The notes: generated by a model from the letters alone, not told the origin. DNA of 16,161 nucleotides from Verrucomicrobiota bacterium (GCA_025457725.1 JALOTU010000008.1:1-16161); one strand, 5' to 3'. Positions 1 through 7,852 are shown, numbered from the stretch's first letter. Numbers and translations are program-made.

Positions 1-2461
1 ATGTGTTCGTGCCGGCCGGGTTGCGCAGAATGGTTTTCGAAGCCAGGACGCTCCAGTCCGTGAGGTTGCTGGACACGCTCATGCTCCAGTTGCATTGCTG
101 TCCGGTGACGCCGCCCAGCCAGCTGAGTTCCAGATCCGCGCCGTTGGCACGAACATCGATCACCTTCAGGAAGGAGTCGCCGGCGGTCGGATCGGTTCCG
201 GCGAAGAACTCCTGCCAGGCTGGCACAAGGTCCAGATCATCGTCGGCATCGTCGTCGACGGGAACGTCAAAGGAGGCAAACCATCCATAGGGAACACCCT
301 GCGCGGTGAATTGTCCGGCCGGAATAACCTGAAAACCCCCCAGGATGGCGCCGCTGCCGGAGAGGGTGTTGAGCGTGAGGGTGAGGGTGTCGTTGGTCAG
401 CAACACCGGGTCGCCGAACACGGCGTATTGGGCGAAGGGCGCCAGGCCCGGCCCCGGGTCGTTGGTGGCGCAGGTCTGGACCAGCAGCCCCTGGAACTCC
501 GTGACCGGATCATTGAGGGTTTGATAAAAGAACGCGGTGACACCGTCGGAGATGGAAGCCCCGGTGTTGCCGTTGAACCCGCTCACATAAGCAATCACCT
601 TGTATCCACCGGGAAAGTTGGCCGCCAGGTGGTTGAGGGTGACGGAGGTCGGGTTGGTTGTCGCCGTATAGTCATCGATCCCGGCCACCAGCGGGGTGCC
701 GTCGTAGGCGCTGTTGCAGGTGCCCCACCCGTTGGGGGCTGTTCCCGTCATGTCCACGGTGCTGGGAGTGCCGTCGGAATACAGCAGGTGGGAGGCATTC
801 AGGGTCCGGTTCAGATCAACCCATCCGCTGTACACACTGTTCTGCACCGGGATGCCGAAGGGTTGGCCCGCGCTGATCTGCTGGTTGGTGATGGCGAAGT
901 CCGTCAGGTTGATGCTGATGGCGACATCGCCGAAGAACGTGGGTTCATTGGCCCCGATGCTGGGGGCCGTCACGGGCAGCGGGTTTCCCCAATAATCGAA
1001 TCCTCCATTGTCGGGGATGACCGCCCCGGCCCCGCGCGCCGGGGACGGACGGGTCAGTAGATAGTCCGCCGCGTCAAGGCCTCCGGCATTGACCAGGTCG
1101 GGGTTGGCGAACACGGCCCCGGGATCCGCCGGGAGCCCGGCCGGCACGTTGCCATACCACAGGTTGTTCTGGAAAACCGTGTTGGTTCCGGCATCCGTGT
1201 AGGTGGACTGTCCGTCGATGAAGAAGATGTTGTTCCCGATAAACGTGTCCTGGCTTCCCTCCATGATTTTGAGGTAGTTGGCGATGCCGGGGCGGACATA
1301 GATGGTGTTGTTGTAGACCTGGGGGTTGGTGGATCCTTTTGTTGGGCTGCTCTCCCCGGCATAGTTGCTGATCCAGATCAGATGCCCGTCTTGAAAAGCC
1401 CCGCCCACCCCTTTGACCCGGGAACCATCATTGATGCTGACATTGTATCTGTAGGTCGCATCCTTGCAATCGCCGAGGATCTCCACAAAGCCCCCCTCGT
1501 TGTCGAGACTCAGGTTGTATTGGACAGTGGCGTTGGTGCAGCCGTAATCGATGTGAACCCCGCACGAATCCCCGCCCCCCCGCGCATGCCGGAATTCGTT
1601 GGATTGAACCAGCACGTTCAGGCACTTGAACGGCCAGTATCCGCTGCCGCGTGCCCACTGCCGCGGATCGACTGAAGCCCCGCTGTAATTCACCACGTTG
1701 TTTTCCAGCAGCACCCCGTCGCACCAGCCGGTCTCCGCGCCGGAACCGCCCACGTTCTCAAAGACATTGCTGCGGAGGATCACGTTCCGGATGTAGCGGT
1801 AGGATGGAGCCGCCGCGGTGGACCCCGTCTGCTGCACCCACGCCCCGAAGCGGCCGGTGCGGCTGATGTGGCAGTTCTCGATGCGGACGTCATCGTAGTA
1901 GGTGTCCACCGAACCGGAGCAGGCCGCTACCACGTGAATCCCGTGCCCATACGGGCCCGACTCCGGAAAGATGTCGTGGATGGTCAGGTTGCGGAGGTGG
2001 ATATGATTGCGGATCGAAGTGAAAGCGCTCTTGACCAGAACCCCCGCGCGATAATCGGCGGCACCGCTCAGGGTGAGGCCGCCGTCGTTGACGATCTCCA
2101 GATTGTTCACTTCCCAGTAGGAAACGCCCTGCAGTCGCACCGCGCATTCATACCCCGCCCCGTCAATCAGCGGCTTCGCCCCGGCGCCGTATTGGTCGAC
2201 CACGATGGGATGGGCGGCGATGCCATTCCCGTTCAGATCCAGCTCGCCCGTCCAGGATCCCCCCGCCTTGAACAGAATCCTGTCCCCCGGGGAAAACGTC
2301 CGGCTGCTGACCGCGGACACCGTCTGCCACGCCGCGTTGGTGCTGGTGCCGCTGTTCGCGTTGTCGCCTCCGGTGTCATCCACATAATACGTCATGCCGC
2401 GACCCGAACAGGTGAACAGGGCGGCGCCCAGGGCCAGCGCGATGCGCGTGCGGCGGTTCAT
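1..2461 (-). CDS. Secreted right-handed parallel beta-helix protein with C-terminal shared domain (3' end beyond window)
   Basis: An open frame of 820 complete codons runs from the ATG at 2461-2459 to the window edge with no stop, so the C-terminus is missing. The N-terminus (MNRRTRIALALGAALFTC) is a signal peptide. It is followed by the usual opening of pectate-lyase-like beta-helix proteins (YYVDDTGGDNANSGTS, then PGDRILFKAGGSW, residues about 24-65). Asn-rich helix rungs such as LLENNVV and IGNNIFF continue to about residue 510. Residues 515-713 are the domain shared with the two proteins upstream. Next come an Asp-rich stretch and WQEFFAGTDPT, a C-terminal segment frequent in Verrucomicrobiota secreted proteins, and the start of a beta-rich module (SSNLTDW). 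The family suggests polysaccharide binding or cleavage, but I see no catalytic signature that proves an enzyme. No clear Shine-Dalgarno precedes the ATG. It is probably the last or a late gene of the minus-strand run starting at 7763. Confidence 0.85.
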   Translation of the reverse strand, partial: MNRRTRIALALGAALFTCSGRGMTYYVDDTGGDNANSGTSTNAAWQTVSAVSSRTFSPGDRILFKAGGSWTGELDLNGNGIAAHPIVVDQYGAGAKPLIDGAGYECAVRLQGVSYWEVNNLEIVNDGGLTLSGAADYRAGVLVKSAFTSIRNHIHLRNLTIHDIFPESGPYGHGIHVVAACSGSVDTYYDDVRIENCHISRTGRFGAWVQQTGSTAAAPSYRYIRNVILRSNVFENVGGSGAETGWCDGVLLENNVVNYSGASVDPRQWARGSGYWPFKCLNVLVQSNEFRHARGGGDSCGVHIDYGCTNATVQYNLSLDNEGGFVEILGDCKDATYRYNVSINDGSRVKGVGGAFQDGHLIWISNYAGESSPTKGSTNPQVYNNTIYVRPGIANYLKIMEGSQDTFIGNNIFFIDGQSTYTDAGTNTVFQNNLWYGNVPAGLPADPGAVFANPDLVNAGGLDAADYLLTRPSPARGAGAVIPDNGGFDYWGNPLPVTAPSIGANEPTFFGDVAISINLTDFAITNQQISAGQPFGIPVQNSVYSGWVDLNRTLNASHLLYSDGTPSTVDMTGTAPNGWGTCNSAYDGTPLVAGIDDYTATTNPTSVTLNHLAANFPGGYKVIAYVSGFNGNTGASISDGVTAFFYQTLNDPVTEFQGLLVQTCATNDPGPGLAPFAQYAVFGDPVLLTNDTLTLTLNTLSGSGAILGGFQVIPAGQFTAQGVPYGWFASFDVPVDDDADDDLDLVPAWQEFFAGTDPTAGDSFLKVIDVRANGADLELSWLGGVTGQQCNWSMSVSSNLTDWSVLASKTILRNPAGTNT
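323..919 (-). other. Shared ~200-aa domain, copy 1 (C-terminal part of the beta-helix protein)
   Basis: Residues 515-713 of the beta-helix protein. Landmarks in order: ISINLTDF, GWVDLNRTL, YSDG, APNGWG, GTPL, IDDY, NPTSVTL, FPGGYKVIAYVSGF, GASISDGVTAFFY, LVQT, FAQYAVFG, LTLTLNT and GGFQVI. The same landmarks occur in the same order in the two neighbouring proteins. I do not recognise the family. The composition suggests a beta-sandwich, possibly a carbohydrate-binding or adhesion module, which is inference. Confidence 0.8.
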
Positions 2462-2529
2462 ATGCGATGTAATCCCGGATTCATGGTTCAGTTGATTCAA
2501 TGTCTGACGCCGCCCGAAACAAACCGTAA

Positions 2530-2564
2530 GGAGTCCTCCCCGGAAACGTCTCGAGGAGGACTCC
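2530..2564 (-). terminator. Hairpin after the PEP-CTERM gene, possible terminator
   Basis: A perfect 10-bp inverted repeat, GGAGTCCTCC (2530-2539) and GGAGGACTCC (2555-2564), flanks a 15-nt loop. It lies 57 bp beyond the stop of the PEP-CTERM gene and 68 bp before the beta-helix gene. On the minus strand the stem is followed by TTACGGTTTGTTTCG, which is only moderately T-rich. It could terminate or attenuate transcription between the two genes. The weak U-tract keeps confidence moderate. Confidence 0.5.
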
Positions 2565-2621
2565 CGAGTGACTCGCCGGGCCCGACGTCACTTCCGCGGC
2601 CCGGCGGCAGCCCGAACCGGG

Positions 2622-3413
2622 TCAAGCCCGACGCCGGCGGCGGAGCAGGGCGACGAGACCGAGTCCCGCTCCCAAGGTGATCGCGGTGGACGGTTCCGGC
2701 ACCGCGACGATCTGCACTCCGCCCAGGCCCGATCCTCCGCCATAGAGCGTGTCCAGGGTGAAGGTCACGCTGTCTGCGGTAAGCGGAGAGGTCGGCGCCC
2801 CAAAGACAGCGTATTGCGCAACCGGCGCATTGCCGCTGCCCAGGTCCGTGGTGGTGGTCGTTTGAACCAGGGTGCCGTCCCAGGTGCTGGAGGCGAAGTT
2901 AACGGTTTGGTAATAGAACGTGGTGGGGCCATCGCTGATCGAGGCCCCGTCGTTCAGGTCAAAACCGGACAGGTACACAATTGCGTAATATCCCAGCGGG
3001 AAGCTGGCGTTCAGCTGGCTCAAGGTCAGCGTGGTGGGATTGACCGTGGCGGTGTAGTCATCCAGGAACCCTTTCAACGGCGTATCGTTGACACCGGCGA
3101 CACCGCTCCCCCAGCCGTTCGGAGCTGTCATGCTGACGTCCACAGTGCTGGGGGACGCATCCGAGAAGGCCAGGTCCGTTGCGGTCAATGTCCGGTTGAG
3201 ATTGATCCACCCGCCCACCACAGTCCCCAGACCGGGGACCCCGTAGGCTTCATCCGCATCAATCTGTTGAACGTCGCTTATGAAGTCCGTCAGGTTGAGA
3301 CTGATGATCTGCGCCTGGGTGATCATGCTGGTGAACAGGACGCCCGCCGCCCCAAGGCAAAGGCACAAGTTGCGACGGAGACTGTCCGGGGTGTTCTTAC
3401 TTGGTGTTTTCAT
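2622..3413 (-). CDS. PEP-CTERM protein consisting almost only of the shared domain
   Basis: 263 aa starting at the ATG 3413-3411. A signal peptide (about residues 1-35, ending SMITQAQ) leads directly into the shared domain (residues 36-237, beginning IISLNLTDF). The C-terminus is a textbook PEP-CTERM sorting signal: VPEPS at 238-242, a hydrophobic stretch (ITLGAGLGLVALL) and a cluster of five arginines. Such proteins are exported by Sec, then processed and anchored by an exosortase at the cell envelope, and are often linked to exopolysaccharide. No exosortase gene is in this window. This is the minimal form of the shared domain, so it is the cleanest member for structural or binding work. The gene is 81 bp downstream of the PATR-repeat gene on the same strand. 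No Shine-Dalgarno is evident. Confidence 0.9.
   Translation of the reverse strand: MKTPSKNTPDSLRRNLCLCLGAAGVLFTSMITQAQIISLNLTDFISDVQQIDADEAYGVPGLGTVVGGWINLNRTLTATDLAFSDASPSTVDVSMTAPNGWGSGVAGVNDTPLKGFLDDYTATVNPTTLTLSQLNASFPLGYYAIVYLSGFDLNDGASISDGPTTFYYQTVNFASSTWDGTLVQTTTTTDLGSGNAPVAQYAVFGAPTSPLTADSVTFTLDTLYGGGSGLGGVQIVAVPEPSTAITLGAGLGLVALLRRRRRA
2703..3308 (-). other. Shared ~200-aa domain, copy 2 (PEP-CTERM protein)
   Basis: Residues 36-237 of the PEP-CTERM protein. Landmarks: ISLNLTDF, VVGGWINLNRTL, FSDASPSTVD, APNGWGS, DTPL, LDDY, NPTTLTL, FPLGYYAIVYLSGF, GASISDGPTTFYY, LVQT, PVAQYAVFG, FTLDT and GGVQIV. It is visibly closer to copy 3 (both have SDVQQI near the start and FPLGY) than to copy 1. 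Confidence 0.85.
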
Positions 3414-3494
3414 GGTGTTCTAATGTTGTACTGATCGGTTGTGGTTAACGAATTTCGCTGCAAACTGCTGTAGTACTGAGCTGCGTATTCCAGG

Positions 3495-6400
3495 TCACGG
3501 CGCCGCCACGGCCTTCAACCGGAAGAACGACGCCGGGATCGCCGGGCTGTTCGTCACGTAGACAGGCTTGCTGGTGTCGGGATAGTCCACCCAGTTGGTC
3601 TTGAGCCCCGCGGACAGGGTGTTGGTCTGCCACTGAAGTTTGTAGGGGCCCGACCAGTCGAATTCCACCACGCCGCCGCCCAGCCGGGTGTAGGTGAGGG
3701 GTGGAGCGCTCACGCCCGTGACGGTGATCACGCCGGTAAGCCCGTTGAAGCTCACGTTGACACCCGGGTCGGTGACGATGGAACCGAAGGAGCTCGAGCC
3801 GCCGGACGGGTACACGGTGAATGTGTCCCCCACCGCGAGCAGGTTGCTTCCGATGTTCAGCACCCTCAGCGTTCCGCCATAGGTGAGCCCGCCGGTCACG
3901 TTCACCACGTCATTGGAGGGAGAAGCGTCCTTGTTGAGCGCCACGATGGTGCTGCCCGCGAGGGCCAGGCTGTTGCTGATGGTCAGTTCGCCGATGGCGT
4001 TGGAGGCGAAGCCGGCGTACAAGGTGCCGCCGGGATTGACGGTGACCGGGCCGCCGATGGGGTTGCCCGAGCCACGCAGCGTGCCGCCGTTGTTCACGAC
4101 GAAACTGTTGGTCACGCGGGAAAAGTCGCTGGAGACCCCGAAGACGCCCCCGTTGATGGTGGTGGTTCCGCTGTAGGAATGAGCTATTCCGGAGCCGCCG
4201 CCGAAGGACTGCACCCCGACGCCTTCCTTCACCACGTTGATCAACCCGGAAAGCGCAGACTGGGTCTGGGCTGAGGCGTTGGTGCCCGCGTAATTGATGG
4301 TCAAGGTCGCGGGCGTGGCACTGCTGTTGGTCAGCACGCCCTGGGTCGGATTGAAACCGGCGAGGAGCCCGGCGAAGTTCTGGTTCTTGCCGTTCAAGTC
4401 AAACAAACCGCCGCCCAGGGTCAGCGACGAGCCGGGAAAGACGTCGTTGACGTCAAACCGGATCAACCCGAGCGAGGCAGTGTTTCCATAGACCGTGAGA
4501 TCGCCCGCCACGTTGCCGGAACTGGCCAGGCGCAGAACGGTGTTGGACTGGCCGGCATGGAGAAACACGGTGTAGTTGCTGCCGTTGTCGGTAATGGGCC
4601 CGGTAATGACCATCTCACCGCCATCGGCCGGACGGATGCGGGCGTTGCTGCCCAGCGTGATGGGGCTGGCCACCGTGATGATGGCGTTGGTGTCCGATGT
4701 GCGCAGGGCGCCGAGATTGGCCGAGCCCACGCCGTTGCCGTTGAGGGTCAGCGGCTCACCCGACAAGGTGATGCCGTTGCTCAAGACGAGTGATCCCCCC
4801 GAGGCAACGACCGTGCCGCCGGCCGTCGAACCCAGCGCGCTGGCATTGTTGATCTGCAGGTTGCCCTGGTTGATGGCGGTGACGCCGGTGTAGGTGTTGG
4901 CGTTGTTGAGGGTGAAGGTGGTGGTGGTGTCGCCTGAGCGCGTAAGGCCGGTGGCGCCCGTGATACTGCCGGGACCGTTCAGGACGTAATCGCCGCCGAC
5001 AGTGACCGCGTAGGGATGCACGTCATGGGGCAGGTTCACGGTCCCGAAATTGGCGGTGTTGAAAGTCACGATGTCACCCGTGCCGCTGGGATATTCCTGG
5101 TAGGCCTTGGTTCCGGTGTTCCAGTAGAGGAGGGAACTGTTGGTGGACCATTCCCCGTCTCCCTGCGTCCAGAGCAGGCTGTTAACGGAAGCCGTCGTCA
5201 CCAGCAGGTTGATGGCCGAACCGGTGTCCTGGATGGTTGCCGCCATGCCGCCCGGCAGGAAGGCGGGCGTGGCACTGATGGAGCCGCCGCCCGTTTTGGA
5301 CCCGTAACTGATGATGGTGTAGGTGCCGATGCCAAAGTTCTCGCCCAGGATGCCGATCTGCGTCACCCCATTCAGGTTCAGGGCGCCGGAGGTCGTGATG
5401 GGTGTGGTGGAGGCGGTTGCGCTGGCGTCGCCGTAATCCACAGTCAGCCCAGTGCCGCCGGTGAAGCTGATCGACCCGGACGTGGAGAGCGCGTAGCTGC
5501 TGTTGGTGAAGCTCACCTCCAGATTGGCGCCATTGCTGACCACCAGGGCGCTGTCCGGGGAGAAGGCTGACAGGGGGCTCAGCACCAAGGTGCCCTGGGC
5601 CACGGTCGTGGGGCCCGTGTGCGAATTGGTTCCGGTCAGGGTCAGGGTGCCGGTGCCCTGCTTCGTAAGGCCAGCGGCGCCTTGTATCGTCCCGGGAAAA
5701 GTGCCGCCGTCATTGTTTAATCCCACTGTCAGCGTGGCGGAGCCGCCGGTGTTGTCCACCGTGCCGGTGCCGCTCAGGCCGTTGATGCCGTCGCTATTGC
5801 CGTTCAGGTCGAGTGTGGCCCCGGAAGCCACGGAAACATCTCCGGCTCCCGTCCCGTCGGGTATGGACCCGCCGACCCCAATCTTGAGCGTGCCCGCGCT
5901 GATGACCGTGTTGCCGGTATAGGTGTTGGGATTGGAAAGGGTCAGGCTGCCCTGGCCCTTCTTGGCCAGGCTGGTGGCGCCCGCGATTCCGCTGCCCGTG
6001 AAGGTGTAGTTCTTGGTGCTGTCCACGGTCAGACTCCCGGGGCTGCGCGTGGCCGTCAGATTCACCGTGGGATTCGCCGCCACGGCGGCATCCGTGAAGA
6101 AGGTCGGGTCGCCATCCGCATAGTTGGTGGCTCCGTAGAACACATTGGTCCAGTTGAATGTGGCCGTGTCCCAGTCAGAACTGAGGTTGCCCTTCCAGAT
6201 GCGGGCGGTCAGTTCGGTGGAGGTGGTGCCGATGATTTGAAAGCCGCACAGGCCGGAGCCGCCGCTGCCGGGCGTGTCCAGGGTGAGGGTGAGGGTGTTG
6301 GTGGTCAGGGCGGTTGATTCCCCAAAGACGGCATACTGGGCCACAGGCGGGGTGGTCCCCACCGTGTCCGTGGTTTGCACAAAGGTGACCGGTGCAACCG

Positions 6401-6905
6401 GCGGATTGAGCGGACGATAATAGAACGTGGTCGTGCCGTCGGAGATGGAGGCCTTGGTGAGCGCGTTGAATCCGCCCACGTAAACGATCACCTTGTAACC
6501 AAGGGGAAAGCTCGCCGCGAGGCCCGTCAAAGTGATGGCCGTTGGATTCGGCGTGCCTACGTAGTCATCAATGCCGGCCCGGAGAGGTGTGTCATCATAC
6601 GCGGCATTGAAAGTGGCCCATTGGTTCGGCGCGGTGCCGGACATGCCTACGCTGCTCGCGGTGCCGTCTGAAAAGGCCAGGTTGTTGGCCGTGAGGGTCT
6701 GGTTCAGGTTCACCCAGCCGCCCACCACGCTGTCCTGGCTGGCGATGCCGAAGGTTTCATCAGAGTTGATCTGCTGAACATCACTCGCGAATTCCGTGAG
6801 ATTGACGCTGATGATGCCAGCCTGGGTGGATGCTCCCGCGGACAGGAGGGCGAGGGCGGCGAGGGCGGATAGAAAACGGGTGAAGTGACGAATTGGTTTT
6901 TTCAT
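3495..6905 (-). CDS. Large secreted PATR (autotransporter-associated beta-strand) repeat protein with N-terminal shared domain
   Basis: I choose the ATG at 6905-6903 (1136 aa) because it starts directly on a signal peptide (MKKPIRHFTRFLSALAALAL...STQAG). A GTG at 6965 would add 20 unlikely residues ahead of it. Residues 31-226 are the shared domain. A linker with WKGNLSSDWDTATFNWTN follows, then at least four autotransporter-associated repeats, recognisable by LTKQGTGTLTL / NTYTGNTVISAGTL patterns, at about 305-340, 408-440, 647-683 and 887-922. The rest is Gly/Thr/Asn-rich beta-helix-like sequence. The C-terminus is a roughly 65-residue module ending PAIPASFFRLKAVAAP. It has no 12-strand autotransporter barrel and no PEP-CTERM tag, so secretion is not by the type V route. 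Most likely it is an extracellular or surface-attached adhesin-like or polysaccharide-associated protein. It lies 63 bp after the pseudopilin gene. Confidence 0.88.
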   Translation of the reverse strand: MKKPIRHFTRFLSALAALALLSAGASTQAGIISVNLTEFASDVQQINSDETFGIASQDSVVGGWVNLNQTLTANNLAFSDGTASSVGMSGTAPNQWATFNAAYDDTPLRAGIDDYVGTPNPTAITLTGLAASFPLGYKVIVYVGGFNALTKASISDGTTTFYYRPLNPPVAPVTFVQTTDTVGTTPPVAQYAVFGESTALTTNTLTLTLDTPGSGGSGLCGFQIIGTTSTELTARIWKGNLSSDWDTATFNWTNVFYGATNYADGDPTFFTDAAVAANPTVNLTATRSPGSLTVDSTKNYTFTGSGIAGATSLAKKGQGSLTLSNPNTYTGNTVISAGTLKIGVGGSIPDGTGAGDVSVASGATLDLNGNSDGINGLSGTGTVDNTGGSATLTVGLNNDGGTFPGTIQGAAGLTKQGTGTLTLTGTNSHTGPTTVAQGTLVLSPLSAFSPDSALVVSNGANLEVSFTNSSYALSTSGSISFTGGTGLTVDYGDASATASTTPITTSGALNLNGVTQIGILGENFGIGTYTIISYGSKTGGGSISATPAFLPGGMAATIQDTGSAINLLVTTASVNSLLWTQGDGEWSTNSSLLYWNTGTKAYQEYPSGTGDIVTFNTANFGTVNLPHDVHPYAVTVGGDYVLNGPGSITGATGLTRSGDTTTTFTLNNANTYTGVTAINQGNLQINNASALGSTAGGTVVASGGSLVLSNGITLSGEPLTLNGNGVGSANLGALRTSDTNAIITVASPITLGSNARIRPADGGEMVITGPITDNGSNYTVFLHAGQSNTVLRLASSGNVAGDLTVYGNTASLGLIRFDVNDVFPGSSLTLGGGLFDLNGKNQNFAGLLAGFNPTQGVLTNSSATPATLTINYAGTNASAQTQSALSGLINVVKEGVGVQSFGGGSGIAHSYSGTTTINGGVFGVSSDFSRVTNSFVVNNGGTLRGSGNPIGGPVTVNPGGTLYAGFASNAIGELTISNSLALAGSTIVALNKDASPSNDVVNVTGGLTYGGTLRVLNIGSNLLAVGDTFTVYPSGGSSSFGSIVTDPGVNVSFNGLTGVITVTGVSAPPLTYTRLGGGVVEFDWSGPYKLQWQTNTLSAGLKTNWVDYPDTSKPVYVTNSPAIPASFFRLKAVAAP
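6228..6815 (-). other. Shared ~200-aa domain, copy 3 (N-terminus of the PATR-repeat protein)
   Basis: Residues 31-226, immediately after the signal peptide. Landmarks: ISVNLTEF, SDVQQI, VVGGWVNLNQTL, FSDG, APNQW, YDDTPLRAGIDDY, NPTAITL, FPLGYKVIVYVGGF, KASISDGTTTFYY, FVQT, PVAQYAVFG, LTLTLDT and GFQIIG. Similarity to the other two copies is also visible in the DNA, for example around the segment encoding AQYAVFG. Confidence 0.85.
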
Positions 6906-6968
6906 GGGTTTTTTGGAGTTGGGTTGAGGTGGTTTGCAAGTTTGGTGGTGACAGGGGGCGCCCACGCC

Positions 6969-7763
6969 TCAGCGCGTGGCATTGAACCATCCGTACGGCT
7001 GCCTGCCCAAGGTCATGCTCTGCGGATGGCCGTTGGTGTTGGCGGCCAGGCTGGAGACGTGGTTGTCGAAAAAGCCGTAGTTGCGGGTGGCGCCGTGAAC
7101 CGCATTGTCCGGCAACTGGTTCCAGGCCTCGTTGCCAAAGGTGGAGGCAATGCCGCCCGGCAACTTCCGATCGGCATCCACGATGGCGCCATTGCCCGCG
7201 GGATTCCGGATGTTGCCGAACTTGGGCGAGTTGAAGGCCCACAGGGTGGCTCCCTCCACGAACGCCCGCTGGCGATACATGCGGCGTTGCTGGTTCGGAT
7301 CGTTGTTCACCACGGCCCGCTGCGTATACTGCGGATTGCGAATGAACGCCGGGCAGACCAGCAGCATGCTCTCGGAGGTGCCTTTGCTGACCAGGGTTCT
7401 GGCGTTGGCCAGATAAGGTGCGATGTGATAGCCGAGTTCGGGGCGCTCCGGCCAGTTGTCCGCCCAGGAACTCCGTGTGTTGAGCCCCAACGTCTTGCCG
7501 TTGGGCGTCCCATCCTGGTTCATGTTGTAGGGCAGGCGGTCATCGTGGTCCGCGGCGAAGAGCGTGATGCCCAGCATGACCTGCTTCAGATTGGACACAC
7601 ACTGGATATTCAACGCCTTGGCCTTGGCCTTGGCCAGGGCGGGCAGCAGCATTGCCGCGAGAATGGCGATGATGGCGATGACCACCAGCAATTCAATCAG
7701 CGTAAAGGCTTGAATTGGGTGCGCGAAGATGCGTTGCTTTCGGGGACGCGGGCTGGAGTTCAT
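6969..7763 (-). CDS. Type II secretion-like pseudopilin (prepilin N-terminal domain, H-x9-D motif)
   Basis: 264 aa from the ATG at 7763-7761. A GTG at 7772 is an alternative start with GAGG closer upstream. A short basic leader (PRPRKQR) precedes a class III signal: probable prepilin-peptidase cleavage A19/F20, FTLIELL with Glu at mature position 5, then a long hydrophobic helix and the KAKAKA stretch typical of Verrucomicrobiota pseudopilins. Near the C-terminus, H223 followed nine residues later by D233-N is the H-x9-DG signature of these minor-pilin-like proteins with Asn in place of Gly. Such genes occur in many copies in Verrucomicrobia and Planctomycetes, and their role (pseudopilin of a type II-like system or a surface filament) is largely uncharacterised. 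It heads the minus-strand run of secreted proteins and is divergent from the sugar-binding protein gene. Confidence 0.88.
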   Translation of the reverse strand: MNSSPRPRKQRIFAHPIQAFTLIELLVVIAIIAILAAMLLPALAKAKAKALNIQCVSNLKQVMLGITLFAADHDDRLPYNMNQDGTPNGKTLGLNTRSSWADNWPERPELGYHIAPYLANARTLVSKGTSESMLLVCPAFIRNPQYTQRAVVNNDPNQQRRMYRQRAFVEGATLWAFNSPKFGNIRNPAGNGAIVDADRKLPGGIASTFGNEAWNQLPDNAVHGATRNYGFFDNHVSSLAANTNGHPQSMTLGRQPYGWFNATR

Positions 7764-7799
7764 GAGCAACACTCTACCTCACCGCCTGCGCTTATCGCT

Positions 7800-7817
7800 A
7801 TCACATCATGATGTGAT
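7800..7817. promoter_or_regulatory. Perfect 18-bp palindrome in the divergent promoter region (candidate operator)
   Basis: ATCACATCATGATGTGAT is identical to its reverse complement. It lies 36 bp from the ATG of the minus-strand pseudopilin gene and 35 bp from the ATG of the plus-strand binding-protein gene, almost exactly in the middle. This is where a dimeric regulator could control both directions. The response regulator encoded downstream (12054-12704) is one candidate binder, which is inference. No convincing -35/-10 pair was found. Confidence 0.6.
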
Positions 7818-7834
7818 TTTAAGATCCGGCAAAG

Positions 7835-7846
7835 CAGCCTAGGCTG
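7835..7846. promoter_or_regulatory. Perfect 12-bp palindrome just upstream of the sugar-binding protein start
   Basis: CAGCCTAGGCTG is a perfect palindrome ending 6 bp before the ATG at 7853. With one mismatched pair it extends as AAGCAGCCTAGGCTGTTT. It occupies the position where a ribosome binding site would be, and none is visible. It could be a second operator or could form a small structure over the translation start. The function is unproven. Confidence 0.4.
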
Positions 7847-7852
7847 TTTCCC

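Noticed and set aside
1..2461. Frameshift or pseudogene in the beta-helix gene
   Set aside because: The frame stays open and coherent through all 820 codons; only the 3' end is missing because of the window edge.
95..3434. Plus-strand open frames at 95-1060, 1868-2680 and 2568-3434
   Set aside because: They are antisense to the beta-helix and PEP-CTERM genes, which carry signal peptides and recognisable motifs. The plus-strand translations are low-complexity Gly/Arg/Val-rich with no motif.
3495..6905. Classical type V autotransporter
   Set aside because: No C-terminal beta-barrel is present; only the PATR repeats resemble the family.
6906..6965. N-terminal extension of the PATR-repeat protein from a GTG at 6965
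   Set aside because: It would put 20 residues with Cys and His in front of a complete signal peptide, and the ATG at 6905 is the natural start.
7800..7817. CRP/FNR-type binding site
   Set aside because: The half-sites are TCACA-N6-TGTGA, the reverse orientation of the CRP consensus TGTGA-N6-TCACA, so the likeness is only apparent.
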